From Nocardia paucivorans NBRC 100373 (lineage in GTDB: Bacteria; Actinomycetota; Actinomycetes; Mycobacteriales; Mycobacteriaceae), in NCBI RefSeq assembly GCF_000308675.1, contig NZ_BAGE01000044.1:186001-250000 (forward strand): a stretch of 64,000 bases of DNA, read 5' to 3'. Position numbers and translations under genes: made by a program. This document shows positions 17,451-27,436 of this stretch, piece after piece; position 1 is the stretch's first letter; every line of letters begins with the position of its first letter. The notes beneath the pieces were generated by a model. It was given only the letters and a program-made list of their open reading frames with translations. It was not told the origin of the DNA and searched no databases.

Positions 17451-17588
17451 GATCTCGAGGGGTATCGCGGGGATGCGAGGCCGGGCCGAGCGAGTAAGAG
17501 GGGGCGCTGCGTCGGATGGGCGGGCGGCCTGCGTGGTCCGGCTCTACACTCGACGCACACGCCTGTTCTCGACGGAGGTGATCGGCGG

Positions 17589-18230
17589 TTGAATCCCATG
17601 GATCCGCGCGACCAGCACACCGCACGCTACGAAGCCGGTTACCAACCGAGGAATTATCGCGACCCCGAATACGGTCGAGCCTCCGGATATGGACAGGACC
17701 CGGGTTACGGTCAGGACCCCGGCTACGGTCAGGACCCCGGCTACGGCCAGGAGACGTACGGCGCGTATCAGCAGTCCGATTACCCGGATCGACCGTCGCG
17801 ACCGCAAGTCCCGGAGGTCAATGTGGGCATGTTCACCGGCGGTGTTCTCGCGGCGGCGGTGGTAACTGCGCTGGCTGCCTGGTTGTGCGCTTGGATCATC
17901 GAGATCATCGCCACCCGGGTGACCGAGAGCGGCAAGTTCGGGGTGTGGAACCCGATGGCCCAGGACGCGTACTGGTTCGCGGTGGTGGCCTTCATCTGCA
18001 CCCTGTTGGCCGGGGTGCTCTGGTATCTGCTGCGGCTGGGCACTCCGTCACCGGAATTGTTCTTCACCTGGATCGTCGGGATCCTCACGGCCGCGGCGGT
18101 GATCATTCCCCTGGCCCTGTCCAGCAACCTCTGGGTCGGTATCTCCACCGGAGTCGAACATCTGGTGATCGGGCTCCCGATCCTCAGCATGGTGCGGATG
18201 GTGGGTGCCAAGAGCATCGTCTACCCCTGA
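17589..18230 (+). CDS. Membrane protein with N-terminal GYGQDP repeats
   Basis: 213 residues. The first 75 are a low-complexity cytoplasmic tail rich in Tyr, Gly, Gln, Asp and Pro, including four GYGQDP-type repeats. Four hydrophobic segments follow at about 81-103, 122-144, 154-172 and 180-200. No family name is recognised; similar tails occur on many actinobacterial membrane proteins. A near-perfect ribosome-binding site (GGAGGTGAT at 17574-17582) favours the TTG at 17589; the ATG at 17598 is the alternative. Confidence 0.75.
   Translation: MNPMDPRDQHTARYEAGYQPRNYRDPEYGRASGYGQDPGYGQDPGYGQDPGYGQETYGAYQQSDYPDRPSRPQVPEVNVGMFTGGVLAAAVVTALAAWLCAWIIEIIATRVTESGKFGVWNPMAQDAYWFAVVAFICTLLAGVLWYLLRLGTPSPELFFTWIVGILTAAAVIIPLALSSNLWVGISTGVEHLVIGLPILSMVRMVGAKSIVYP
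17686..17754 (+). repeat. 18-bp coding tandem repeat, 3.8 copies
   Basis: Units of the form GGNTAYGGNCAGGACCCN encode GYGQDP. The two middle units are almost identical in DNA, which suggests recent slippage. Confidence 0.75.
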
Positions 18231-18302
18231 TATCGCGGGCCGGCCGCTCCGGGACGGAGGCTGCGCGATACGGCTCGGGTAAGGCCCGCATAAAGTTTCG
18301 GG

Positions 18303-18884
18303 GTGCGGAATTTCGATGCCGACCCGAATCGGTATGCGGGTCTATTGGCCCACACCGAGCATTACCTCGGTTCGGTCACCCCCGACGCGGAACCTAAAAC
18401 GGGCGGACGCAACCGAGGATTCACCATCGGTTTCCACACGCACCCGAGGTTCGGCATGGTGTCCGCGGTGACCACGGGAGTGCGATTTCGGAACCTCACC
18501 ACCGACCTTCCTCAGGAATTCGTCGTCTCGGCCCTCCCCGAACAACGCGACGAGGCCGCCTATCTGCTGCATGTGGTTGCCGATCGCGTGGTGGTCGGTG
18601 GGCGGGGCTACGAGTACGGAGGCGGATACATCAATATCGAGCCCCTGATCCCTGGAAGCGGTATCGAATTCCTGCTCGCCTGGACTCACCCGTACACCGA
18701 CGACGGATTCGACCTGTATCGAGACGAGCACGACGAACCGGCCTTGCGATACATCACCCTCATCCCCGCCACCCGCGCCGAATTCGAATTCGCCCGTGAC
18801 CGGGACGATCCGCTGCCCCTACTCGAACTCTGGGAATCCCACGAGACCCTCCTGCTCGATATCTACCGCCCGTCGGCGATTTGA
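18303..18884 (+). CDS. SUFU-domain protein
   Basis: 193 residues resembling bacterial suppressor-of-fused (SUFU) domain proteins: an early HTEHYLG, a strand-rich core with TIGFHTHPRFGMVSAVTTGV, EFVVSAL, then FLLAWTHPYTDDGF and the ending LLELWESHETLLLDIYRP. In bacteria such domains are often immunity or accessory proteins of polymorphic toxins, but no toxin gene is nearby. GTG start without a clear ribosome-binding site; TAAAGT lies 5 bp upstream, so a leaderless transcript is possible. Confidence 0.7.
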   Translation: MRNFDADPNRYAGLLAHTEHYLGSVTPDAEPKTGGRNRGFTIGFHTHPRFGMVSAVTTGVRFRNLTTDLPQEFVVSALPEQRDEAAYLLHVVADRVVVGGRGYEYGGGYINIEPLIPGSGIEFLLAWTHPYTDDGFDLYRDEHDEPALRYITLIPATRAEFEFARDRDDPLPLLELWESHETLLLDIYRPSAI

Positions 18885-19392
18885 ACACGGTCGGCCCCTA
18901 CCGCACGGCAGGGACCATGGGAACGAGTCCGAGATCGGCGAGCTCGTGCGGAAGGCGACCTCTCGAGGACACCCCGGGCGCGGGCGGGGCGACGCAGATG
19001 ACGACGCCCCGCCCGACCTGGTCCGGGCCGGGCGTTCCAACCGAAGAGTCCGGTATTCACCCATGCCCGTCCTCGAGGGTGAATCGAGTAGCAGACCGCG
19101 AAGATGCGCATATCGATATATCTATCGTTCTGCTCGAAATCGACGAGCAGGCACGCTGGTCCCCCTCTCGACCACGAGTGAATCCGGCCGCATCCGAAGA
19201 AGGCCCGCGACGTTTCCGCGGGGGCACCAGCCGGACAACCGCGGGATCACGTGGGTCATGGGGTAGAGTGTCGGTAATGCCTGGGCCCGATCCGGGCCAG
19301 TCCCCTTCGGCGCGAATTCCGAATTCCGCGCCGGGAACCGCAACTCCGCCTGCACGGGTGCACGATCCGACCGGACGTCGCGGTCACCTCCG
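18885..19392. other. Intergenic region and helicase leader
   Basis: 508 bp with no reading frame I trust. The last 100 bp, rich in short inverted pieces (GAATTC repeated at 19315-19326), is presumably the 5' leader of the DEAD-box helicase, a gene class often controlled through long leaders. Confidence 0.4.
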
Positions 19393-21009
19393 ATGCCGAA
19401 AGGCGCCACTATCTTCATGCCTACCACCGCTGCCGCCGCGCGCCCCCTGGCCGATCTCGGCGTACGCACCGATATCGTCGATGCACTCGCGGCCGACGGA
19501 ATCATCAATCCATTCCCCATCCAGGCCGCCACCCTGCCCGATTCGCTCGCCGGTCGTGATGTGCTCGGCCGCGGCAAAACCGGCAGTGGGAAAACCCTCG
19601 CCTTCGGCATTCCGGTTGTCGCGCGGCTCGCCGGAGCGGTCCGGACGCCGGATCGGCCCACGGGCCTGATCCTGGCCCCCACCCGGGAACTCGCGACCCA
19701 GATCGCCGCCACCGTCACACCGCTGGCCGAGATCTGCGGACTACGGGTGACCACCATATTCGGTGGTGTTCCGGCCAACCGCCAGATCAGGGCGCTGAAA
19801 CAGGGCGTCGATATCGTCGTCGCCTGCCCCGGGCGGCTCGAGGACCTGCTCCGGCAGCGCGCGCTCACCCTGGACGGGGTGCGCATCACCGCGCTGGACG
19901 AGGCCGACCACATGGCCGACCTCGGATTCCTGCCCGCGGTGACCCGAATCCTCACGGCCACTCCCCCGGACGGACAACGCCTGCTGTTCTCGGCCACCCT
20001 GGACAACGGGGTGGGAAAGCTGGTCGACCGTTTCCTGCGCACACCGGTCTCGCATTCGGTGGACGAGGCGGCGGCCCCGGTGCCGACCATGCAGCATCAC
20101 GTCTTCGAGGTCGACGGTGCCGACGCCAAGAAGGAACTCGTCCACGCGCTGGCGGCCGGAGGCGGACGCCGCATCCTGTTCATGCGCACCAAACATCACG
20201 CCCGCCGCCTCGCCGGCCAACTCACCAAATCGGGTATCCCGGCGGTCGACCTGCACGGCAACCTCTCCCAACCGGCGCGCGACCGCAATCTCGCCGCCTT
20301 CGCCGCGGGTACCGCCCGGGTGATGGTCGCGACGGATATCGCCGCGCGTGGTATCCACATCGATGACCTGGAGCTGGTCGTGCACGTCGACCCGCCCGCC
20401 GAGCACAAGGCCTACCTGCACCGCTCGGGCCGTACCGCCCGCGCCGGCACGACGGGAACCGTGGTCACCCTGGTACTGCCCGAGCAGCGCAAGGATGTGG
20501 CGGCACTGCTGCGCAAGGCGGGTATCGATGCCCGGCCACGCCCGGTGACCGCTCGTTCCCCGATCGTCACCGCCTTGACCGGAACCTCGGCTCCCACCGA
20601 ATCCGCACCCGCCGAAGACCTGTCGTCGACGGCGCTGCAGCCGACCACCACGGCGAAGACGGAACCCGAGAAAATCCGGCGTTCGCGCCGATCCGGCGGA
20701 ACCGGCCACGCGCGGCAGACGCAGCCGTCGGCCAACCGGTCACGATCGCAGGGTGGCACGCGGGTCCACTCGGACGGCAACGACCCGTCGACCACACGCG
20801 GCCACCGCTCCAATGCAGCCGAGCACGCGGGCGCGCGCGGGACGTCCGGACTACGCGGCGGTTCCCGCGGGCGAACCGGGCACCGCACGGCCGGGCACGA
20901 GAACCGACAGTCCACCGGCACGACCCGCACCACCGATCACCATGGCACCGGCACCGCCGGGTCCGGCAAGCCGCGTGGACGCCGCCGGGCCACCCGCCCC
21001 GAAGGCTGA
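19393..21009 (+). CDS. DEAD-box RNA helicase, RhlE-like
   Basis: 538 residues. The two RecA-like domains cover about 15-385 with all motifs: Q motif (INPFPIQ), Walker A GRGKTGSGKT, PTRELA, DEAD (ALDEADHM), SAT (LLFSAT), then DIAARGIHIDDL and HRSGRTARAG. The last 150 residues are a disordered, basic tail rich in Ser, Thr, Gly, Arg and His, typical of RNA-binding extensions. Role: ATP-dependent unwinding in cold adaptation, ribosome assembly or RNA turnover. The start may instead be the ATG at 19417, since the 8 preceding residues are not part of the domain. Confidence 0.9.
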   Translation: MPKGATIFMPTTAAAARPLADLGVRTDIVDALAADGIINPFPIQAATLPDSLAGRDVLGRGKTGSGKTLAFGIPVVARLAGAVRTPDRPTGLILAPTRELATQIAATVTPLAEICGLRVTTIFGGVPANRQIRALKQGVDIVVACPGRLEDLLRQRALTLDGVRITALDEADHMADLGFLPAVTRILTATPPDGQRLLFSATLDNGVGKLVDRFLRTPVSHSVDEAAAPVPTMQHHVFEVDGADAKKELVHALAAGGGRRILFMRTKHHARRLAGQLTKSGIPAVDLHGNLSQPARDRNLAAFAAGTARVMVATDIAARGIHIDDLELVVHVDPPAEHKAYLHRSGRTARAGTTGTVVTLVLPEQRKDVAALLRKAGIDARPRPVTARSPIVTALTGTSAPTESAPAEDLSSTALQPTTTAKTEPEKIRRSRRSGGTGHARQTQPSANRSRSQGGTRVHSDGNDPSTTRGHRSNAAEHAGARGTSGLRGGSRGRTGHRTAGHENRQSTGTTRTTDHHGTGTAGSGKPRGRRRATRPEG

Positions 21010-21336
21010 GTCGGACTCCGACCATTCAATGGTCCGCTTCGGATCCGGGCATACCGCGTCTCGGCTTCGTGCCGGACATATGCGCGGAGCACACCGCGAA
21101 CGTCCCACTCCGCTCACGCGCGGACCAGCGCTACGAGCGGAGCTCATTCGAGTAGCCGCCGCCCGTCGCATCTGTGACCCCGACCTCGGCGGCACGGATC
21201 AACCACCGGTCGAACGGGTAGTAATCCCCGCGATGCCGTGGGGACGAAATCGAGCCCACGATTGTCACTGGTCAGCTCGTAGAATTGCGGTATCCGACCG
21301 CGCATCGGACCGGCCACTCGGAAGGCAGGTGTACCA
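21010..21336. other. Intergenic stretch, no gene seen
   Basis: 327 bp between the helicase and the DUF2267 gene. GGAAGG before the DUF2267 start is at 21320-21325; nothing else is recognisable. Confidence 0.45.
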
Positions 21337-21777
21337 ATGACGCATCACAGTGATCCCCTTGCCGCCGGTATGCATACCGCACATGCCTGGCTGCGGGCCG
21401 TCGCCGACGACCTGGGTACCGAAGATCTCACCTTCGCGCTGCGGGCGCTGCGCGCATGGATGCACACTGTTCGGGATCGGATAGGCGTGCCCAATTCCGC
21501 ACATCTCACCGCCCAACTACCCGATTACCTGCGCGGTATCTGGTATGAGGGATGGGTCCCGAGCCGAGTGCCGGGAAGTCACCGCGTCGCGGAGTTCGTC
21601 GACGAGTTCGCAGAGCGCGCCGGAATTCCTCCGAGCGATGTCGCGTTCACCGCCGGCTGTATCACCTCCGCGCTGAACCGGATGATGTCACCCGGTCAGC
21701 TGGATCACGTGTTCGCCGTATTCCCGGAGCGCCTCGGCGCGGTATTGCGTGGGGAGAAATCGATGGTCGAGGCCTGA
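21337..21777 (+). CDS. DUF2267 protein
   Basis: 146 residues matching the DUF2267 layout. The N-terminal helix AHAWLRAVADDLGTEDLTFA is followed by LRALRAWMHTVRDRI and AHLTAQLPDYLRGIWYEGW, the family signature of two four-helix repeats, with a second unit at FVDEFAERAGIP...LGAVL. Function is unknown; members are often stress-linked. GGAAGG lies 11 nt before the ATG. Confidence 0.82.
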   Translation: MTHHSDPLAAGMHTAHAWLRAVADDLGTEDLTFALRALRAWMHTVRDRIGVPNSAHLTAQLPDYLRGIWYEGWVPSRVPGSHRVAEFVDEFAERAGIPPSDVAFTAGCITSALNRMMSPGQLDHVFAVFPERLGAVLRGEKSMVEA

Positions 21778-21856
21778 AGCAGTAGCCGAAGCGGTGTGCC
21801 CCGGGCCGGATACCATGAGCAAGGCGCCCAGCGTGCCATCGCCGAACTTTTCCCAT

Positions 21857-21903
21857 ACCTTCGCGACCGATTACCTTCGCGACCGATTACCTTCGCGACC
21901 GAT
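21857..21903. repeat. 16-bp tandem repeat, 2.9 copies
   Basis: The unit ACCTTCGCGACCGATT is repeated head to tail without change. It lies in the non-coding stretch 21778-22148 between the DUF2267 gene and the second transposase. Confidence 0.85.
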
Positions 21904-22028
21904 CTGCATTACGACCGTCGCGGTGATGAGCACGTCGCGACGTCGAGGGGCGATAATCGGCCGCGCGAGCTTCCACGCCTCGCCCCCTCGCACACCGCAC
22001 CCGGCCGTCGCCGAGCGGTACGGCATGA

Positions 22029-22066
22029 GGGGTCCAGTTGAGCCGAAACTGGCGCTAGCGAAGGCT
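22029..22066. repeat. Possible left end of the second Tn3-family element
   Basis: Starts GGGGTCCAGTTGAGCC and lies 83 bp before the transposase start, the expected place and opening for a Tn3 end. No matching inverted copy was found, so this is tentative. Confidence 0.25.
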
Positions 22067-22148
22067 GACGACCGAGATCTGGTGCTGTAGACGTTGATTC
22101 GCTGGATTGGTGGGTGCTGGCGGGCGTGTGGTGGTTGCATGTCGGGTT

Positions 22149-25100
22149 GTGCGTGATGAGGGTTCCGGGTACGGCCAGTTCGGTGTGCTGTCGAGAGTCG
22201 AGTTGGAGCGTTTCTTCTATCTCGATGACGAGGACCGAAAGTTGATCCAAGCCCGGCGCCGGGATTCGAACCGCCTGGGGTTTGCTCTTCAACTGGTTAC
22301 TGTCCGGTATTTGGGCATGTTCCTGCCCGATCCGCTCGATGTTCCGGGTGAGGTGCTCGATTATCTGGCTGAGCAGTTGGAGGTCGCCGATCCGTCGTGT
22401 GTGAAGTCCTATACCGACCGGGAGAAGACCCGGTTCGAACACGCGTGGGAGATCCAGCGCAGGGAGGGGCTGGTCTCGTACGCGCAGGTCGAGGCCGAGC
22501 TGTTGGCGTGGATCGCTGATCAGGCGTGGATGACCGGCGACGGCCCAAAGGCCCTCCTATCCGGCGCGGTGGACTGGTTGCGCAAACGCAACGCTCTGCT
22601 GCCCGGTATCACGACGCTCAAGCGGCTGGTCACCGACGGCAAGCAGGATGCTGACCGGCGCCTGTGGATGCAGCCGGCAGGTCAGCTGACCGGCGGGGAG
22701 GCCGGGCAGCTGCTGGGGCTGCTGGACAGCCGGGAGGAGAAGCGCCGCAGGTATGTCGAGCTGGAGCGGCTGCGCAAGGGCGTGTTCACCCCGTCGTCGA
22801 CGGGCATGAAGAACGCGCTGGCGCGGGTGCGTGACGTGAGCGCGGTGATCCCGGTATCGGTGGACATCGCGGCGGTGCCGGCGCGCCGGTTGATCGCCTT
22901 GGCATCGCATGGGCTTACCGGCAAGACAGTGCACCTGCGGCGGATGAAGTCCCAGCGGGAGCGGTTGCTGGCGTTGCTGTGCGCGACGGTGTTCACCTTG
23001 CGTGCCAAGGCCATCGATGACGTGCTGGAGTTGTTCGATCTGCTGATGGTCACCGACTTGATGGCCAAGGCCGAACGTCAGTCCAAGGATGAGAAGCTGA
23101 AGCGCTATCCGCGGGTGAGCCGCAACGCTGGCAAGCTGGCTCAGGCGGTGCGGGTGCTGCTGGAGATGAGCGAGGCTGAGCCGGGGTTGTCGCTGGAGCT
23201 GGTGTGGGATCTGATCGAGAACACTGTGTCCAAGGCGGAGCTGCGGGCCGCGCTCGCATCGATCGATGAGCTTGTGCCGCAGGCGGATCCGGTGTGCGAT
23301 TCGCAGCGACTCGAGGAGCTGGCCAACCGGTACGCCACGGTGCGGGCGTTTCTGCCCGCGATGATGCGCAACATCGAGTTCGGTGCCACCGCCGACGCCG
23401 CTCCGGTGTTGAAAGCCGTTGCTGGGCTGGCGGATCTGATCTCTCCGCAACGCACTGGTCGGGGCGGGTTACCGGCCCGCTGGCTCGATGCCCGCCGTGT
23501 CGATCACGACCTGGTCGGTGGCGGCTGGCAGCGCCTGGTCTACCCGCCCGAGCGGCCGGAACAGACCGTGGACCGGGCCGCCTACCCTTGTGTGTGCTCG
23601 AGCAGTTCCACCGGCATCTCAAGCACCGCAACATCTTCGCCGAACACTCCTCGAAATGGCGTGACCCGCGCGCGCACCTGCTGTCCGGTATGGCGTGGGA
23701 AGAGGCCCGCGACAGCGGCATGAATGCGCTCGGGCTGCCTGACAACCCGAGCGCGATGTTGGGTGAGCTGGGTGAAAGCCTCGACGCCACCTATCGGGAG
23801 CTGGCCGCCCGGTTGGGTGCCGACACTCCGGCGACGGTGGACGAGGACGGGAAACTGCACGTGGCCGCGTTGAACGCGGTGCCGGACCCGCCGAGCCTGG
23901 TCGATCTGCGGCGCCGCACCGCGGCGGTGATCCCGCGTGTGGACCTGCCGGAGATGGTCCTGGAGGTGATGAGCTGGCATCCGGACTTCAGTGAGTCGTT
24001 CACCCACGTGGCTGGCACCAAGGCCCGCGTCGCGGACTTGGGGGTGTCGGTAGCGGCCGTCTTGTGCGCCCAGGCCATGAATGTCGGGCTCGTTCCGGTG
24101 ACCTCGCCTGGCGCGGACGCGTTGACCCGTGACCGGCTGCGCCATGTCGACCAGCACTACCTACGGGCGGAGACGATGGCCGCGGCGAACACGGTGCTGG
24201 TCAACGCCCAATCCGAGGTGGCGTTGGCGCAGTTGTGGGGCGGCGGCTGTGTCGCCAGCGTGGACGGGATGCGGTTCGTCGTCCCGGTGCGGTCGATCCA
24301 CGCTCGACCCAATCGGAAATATTTCGGACCGAAACGGGGCAGTACCTGGCTGAACATGCTCAACGACCAGGCGGCCGGGCTGAATGCGATGGTGGTGTCG
24401 GGTACCCCGCGCGATTCGCTCAACGCCATCGATGTGATCCTGCGCCAACCCGAGGGCAGCAAGGTTCCCGACGACATCATTTCCGACGCTGGATCGTATT
24501 CCGACATCGTCTTCGGCCTGCTGCATTTGCTTGGCCGCAGGTATCGGCCACAGCTGAAGCATCTGCCCGATCAGCGGTTATGGCGCATCGACCCGGCCGC
24601 CGACTACGGTCCCTTGGACAAGGCCGCGCGCGGACGGATCGACGTGGACAAGATCTGCGCCCATTGGGAGGACATGTGCCGGGTGGCGGTCTCGATGAAC
24701 CGCGGTGAGGTCTCCGCGCACGAGGTCACGCGCATGATCTCCCGCGACGGCAACCCCACCCACCTCGGCCAGGCCATCGCCCACTACGGCCGGATCTTCA
24801 AGACCCTGCACATCCTGCGCCTGGCCGACGACGAACCCTACCGGCGCGAAGCCAAGGCCCAGGCCAACCTTCAGGAAGGACGCCACGACCTGGGTCGCAC
24901 CGTCTTCCACGCCGCAAGGGCGAACTCACCCGCGCCTACCTCGACGGTATGGAAGATCAGATGGAAGATCAGCTGGACGCGCTCGGCCTGGTTTTGAATA
25001 TCACCGTGCTCTGGAATTCGGTGTACCTGAGCCGCGCCGTGGACCAGCTGCGGGAGCAGGGTTATCCGGTGCGCGAGGAGGACGCCGCGCGACTCTCGCC

Positions 25101-25209
25101 GTTCATCCGCCGCCATATCCGGCTCGACGGCCACTACAGCTTCCACCTGCCAGATCTGGGCGGAGGTCACCGGCCGTTGCGGGATCCGGATGCTCCCGAC
25201 GACGAGTGA
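22149..25209 (+). pseudogene. tnpA: Second Tn3-family transposase, two frameshifts
   Basis: Homologous end to end with the transposase at 8119-11159. The N-terminal DUF4158 part (GYGQFGVLSRVELERFFYLD) runs to about 23588. There the frame shifts by -1 (DRAAYP to LCVLEQF). The DDE part follows, with Asp in ASVDGMRFVVP, Asp in DAGSYSDIVFG and Glu in LQEGRHDLGRTVFH. A second shift near 24910, one missing base in CACGCCGCAAG, moves the last 85 residues into another frame. A 12-bp tandem duplication (ATGGAAGATCAG) at 24949-24972 adds MEDQ. With two breaks it is probably inactive. Start: GTG 22149. Confidence 0.82.
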
Positions 25210-25340
25210 CCGGGCGCTCAAACCGGGCCCCGACCGGCACTACGGGGGTATAGCCAAGCAACGTCAGCTGTAATACCGAATTCAGTGCATCGCATCGGTG
25301 TTTCCCCGTTCGGGCGGGATCGGCCTCGGTGTATTCGTGA

Positions 25341-26027
25341 TCATTGTGCCGTCTGCTGAGAGTCCGCGATCCCGGTGAGGATGCGGCGCAACCCGTGCGA
25401 GAACTGTTCGGCCGGGCTCAGGTCGGCGGATTCGATCATGCGCGAAACCGAGGGATATGCGCCGCTGTCGATGACCTTGCGCATGTACGGGGCGACGGTG
25501 GCGCGCCACTGGTCCTCGGTCTGACCGGTGCGCCGCTGGGTCTGTTTCTCGGCGAGTTCGCGGATGACCGCGCCGCGCACGTAGTCCCTGATCAGCCCGA
25601 CGGCCGAGGCCGCGTCGGCGATGTCGGAGGTCAGCGGGGCGGCTGCGGTGAGGGCGTGTTCCAGGCCGCGCAGCCAGTTCGGGCCTAGTGATGGCCGGGT
25701 GGCCAGCAGCGGGGCGAGCCAGGTGTGCCGCAGCCACAGTTCGCGCTCGTGGTGGGCGTACGCCTCGAGGTCGGCGCGCCAGTCTCCCGTCAGCGGCGGG
25801 TGGTCGTCCTGTACCGCGTCGGCCATGAGGTCGAGCAGGTCGTCGCGGCTGTCCACGTAGCGGTAGAGCGAGGTCGTGCCGGTCGACAGCTCGGCGGCGA
25901 CGCGGCGCATCGACACTGCGTCGATCCCCTCGGCGTCGGCGATGGCGACGGACGCGTCGACGATGCGCTTCACGCTCAGGGCCTGCCTTTTCGGCCGGTA
26001 CGGTTCACGCTCCCAGATCAGCGGCAT
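25341..26027 (-). CDS. TetR regulator with tetracycline-repressor-type C-terminus
   Basis: 228 residues. The helix-turn-helix is at about 25-62 (GIDAVSMRRVAAELSTGTTS, LYRYVDSRDDLL). The C-terminal part (RADLEAYAHHERELWLRHTW, LRGLEHAL) resembles the TetR_C_1 domain that binds polyketide-like ligands. It is divergent from the FAD-monooxygenase; the 52-bp palindrome between the starts should be its operator. A classic repressor/inactivating-enzyme pair is likely. Confidence 0.87.
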   Translation of the reverse strand: MPLIWEREPYRPKRQALSVKRIVDASVAIADAEGIDAVSMRRVAAELSTGTTSLYRYVDSRDDLLDLMADAVQDDHPPLTGDWRADLEAYAHHERELWLRHTWLAPLLATRPSLGPNWLRGLEHALTAAAPLTSDIADAASAVGLIRDYVRGAVIRELAEKQTQRRTGQTEDQWRATVAPYMRKVIDSGAYPSVSRMIESADLSPAEQFSHGLRRILTGIADSQQTAQ

Positions 26028-26039
26028 GGACAGGAGTCT

Positions 26040-26091
26040 ACATCAGTGGATACAGTGTGCCCATGTATGGGAACACTGTATCCACTGATGT
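26040..26091. promoter_or_regulatory. 52-bp near-perfect palindrome over the monooxygenase start
   Basis: Arms of 19 bp pair perfectly (ATCAGTGGATACAGTG on the left, its complement on the right). Inside them CCCAT pairs with ATGGG, so 24 of 26 positions of each half match. The monooxygenase ATG (26063) lies inside it and residues 1-10 are encoded by its right half. TGGACA at 26029-26034 and TACAGT at 26051-26056 are spaced 16 bp and would place the transcript start at or next to the ATG. This suggests a leaderless mRNA repressed by direct blockage. Confidence 0.7.
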
Positions 26092-27436
26092 TTTGATCGT
26101 CGGCGGCGGATCCGTCGGGCTGATGCTCGCGGTGCTGTTGCGCCACCACGGTGCCAAGCCACTGGTCGTCGAGGAGAAGCCGGAGCTCTCGCCCCACCCC
26201 AGGGCCACCGGCATCGGGCCGCGGTCGGTGGAGATCCTGCGCGAGGTAGGCCTGGATCACGCCGTCAACGAGGCCGCGGTCGATTTGCGGGCGGGCAAGA
26301 TCAAAGGGCGCACGCTCGCCGAGGCCGACTTCGCCGAAGGCGTGGAGTGGAAGGTGAAAACCGCGGCCGAGCTCACCTACACACCGGCCCGGATCCGCGG
26401 CACGTGCGGGCAGAACCTGCTCGACCGTGTGCTGATCACCAAGGCCGGCGACGTGGAGTTCGGCGTGGCGCTCGACTCGTTCGAGCAGGACTCCGGCGGC
26501 GTCACCGCGACTCTGTCCGACGGGCGTGTCGTGCGGGCTCGCTATCTGGTGGGGGCCGATGGGGTGCGCAGCCGGGTCCGGCAGGTCCTCGGCGTCGGCC
26601 TCGCCGGTCCCGGTGTGATGGGTCGGGAGACGACGAGCGTCCTGTTCCGCGCTGATCTGCGTCCGAGCGAGCCGTTCGCCATGTGCAATATCGAGCATCC
26701 GGACGCGACCGGCCTGCTGGTGACCGTCGACGGCGAACGCGAGTGGGTGTTCCTCACCGGCCGCGACACCGAGCCGACTCCCGAACTCATCCGCACCGCG
26801 CTCGGCGACCCGTCCATCGAAGTGGAGATCCGCAGTGTGCTTCGGTTCCGGGGCCGTGGCCAGGTGGCCGATCGCCTGTCCGTCGGGCGGGTCTTCCTGG
26901 TGGGCGACGCGGCGCACGCGATCCCCCCACTGGGCGCGTTCGGGTTGAACACCGGCATCGCCGACGCCCACAACCTGGCGTGGAAACTCGCGCACGTGCT
27001 GCGCGGTGAGGCCGGACCCGAACTGCTGGAGACCTATCACGCCGAACGCCATCCGGTCGCCCTCATGACGATGGAACAGGCACGCCTGCGGTTCAACGAT
27101 CCGTCCCTGCACTGGGGCAAGGACATGGCACAGGCGCGCAAGGCAGCCGGGGCGATCAACGCGCCGGTGGTGCACCTGGGCTACCGGTACGGCGGTGCGG
27201 AGCTTCCCTCCACTGAGGACGTCGCCCTCGACCTCGACGGGTCCCCAGGATCTCGCCTGCCGCACATGTGGGTGGCCGACGGGGTGTCCACGCTGGATCT
27301 CGTCGGATCGCAGTGGTGCGTATTCACGGCCGATCCCGGCGTGGAGGCCGATGTTCCGGTGCACCAGGTGGACGGCTGGCCGTACGGGACGGTGCTGGTC
27401 CGCCCCGACGGTTTCGTGAGCCGCTCGTTCAGCTAG
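26063..27436 (+). CDS. FAD-dependent aromatic (polyketide-type) monooxygenase
   Basis: 457 residues of the class A flavoprotein hydroxylase family. The FAD-binding motif GGGSVGLM is near 13, the conserved GADGVRSRVRQ near 170, and the second FAD motif VGDAAHAIPPLGAFGLNTGI near 280. A C-terminal thioredoxin-like domain ends at GTVLVRPDGFVSRS. Members hydroxylate polyketides, rifamycins or tetracyclines. The divergent TetR with a tetracycline-repressor-like ligand domain favours drug inactivation, but the substrate is not proven. An IS630 element has inserted at the TA of the TAG stop; because IS630 duplicates TA, the stop is retained and the protein is probably intact. ATG 26063 was chosen over GTG 26057. 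Confidence 0.86.
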   Translation: MYGNTVSTDVLIVGGGSVGLMLAVLLRHHGAKPLVVEEKPELSPHPRATGIGPRSVEILREVGLDHAVNEAAVDLRAGKIKGRTLAEADFAEGVEWKVKTAAELTYTPARIRGTCGQNLLDRVLITKAGDVEFGVALDSFEQDSGGVTATLSDGRVVRARYLVGADGVRSRVRQVLGVGLAGPGVMGRETTSVLFRADLRPSEPFAMCNIEHPDATGLLVTVDGEREWVFLTGRDTEPTPELIRTALGDPSIEVEIRSVLRFRGRGQVADRLSVGRVFLVGDAAHAIPPLGAFGLNTGIADAHNLAWKLAHVLRGEAGPELLETYHAERHPVALMTMEQARLRFNDPSLHWGKDMAQARKAAGAINAPVVHLGYRYGGAELPSTEDVALDLDGSPGSRLPHMWVADGVSTLDLVGSQWCVFTADPGVEADVPVHQVDGWPYGTVLVRPDGFVSRSFS

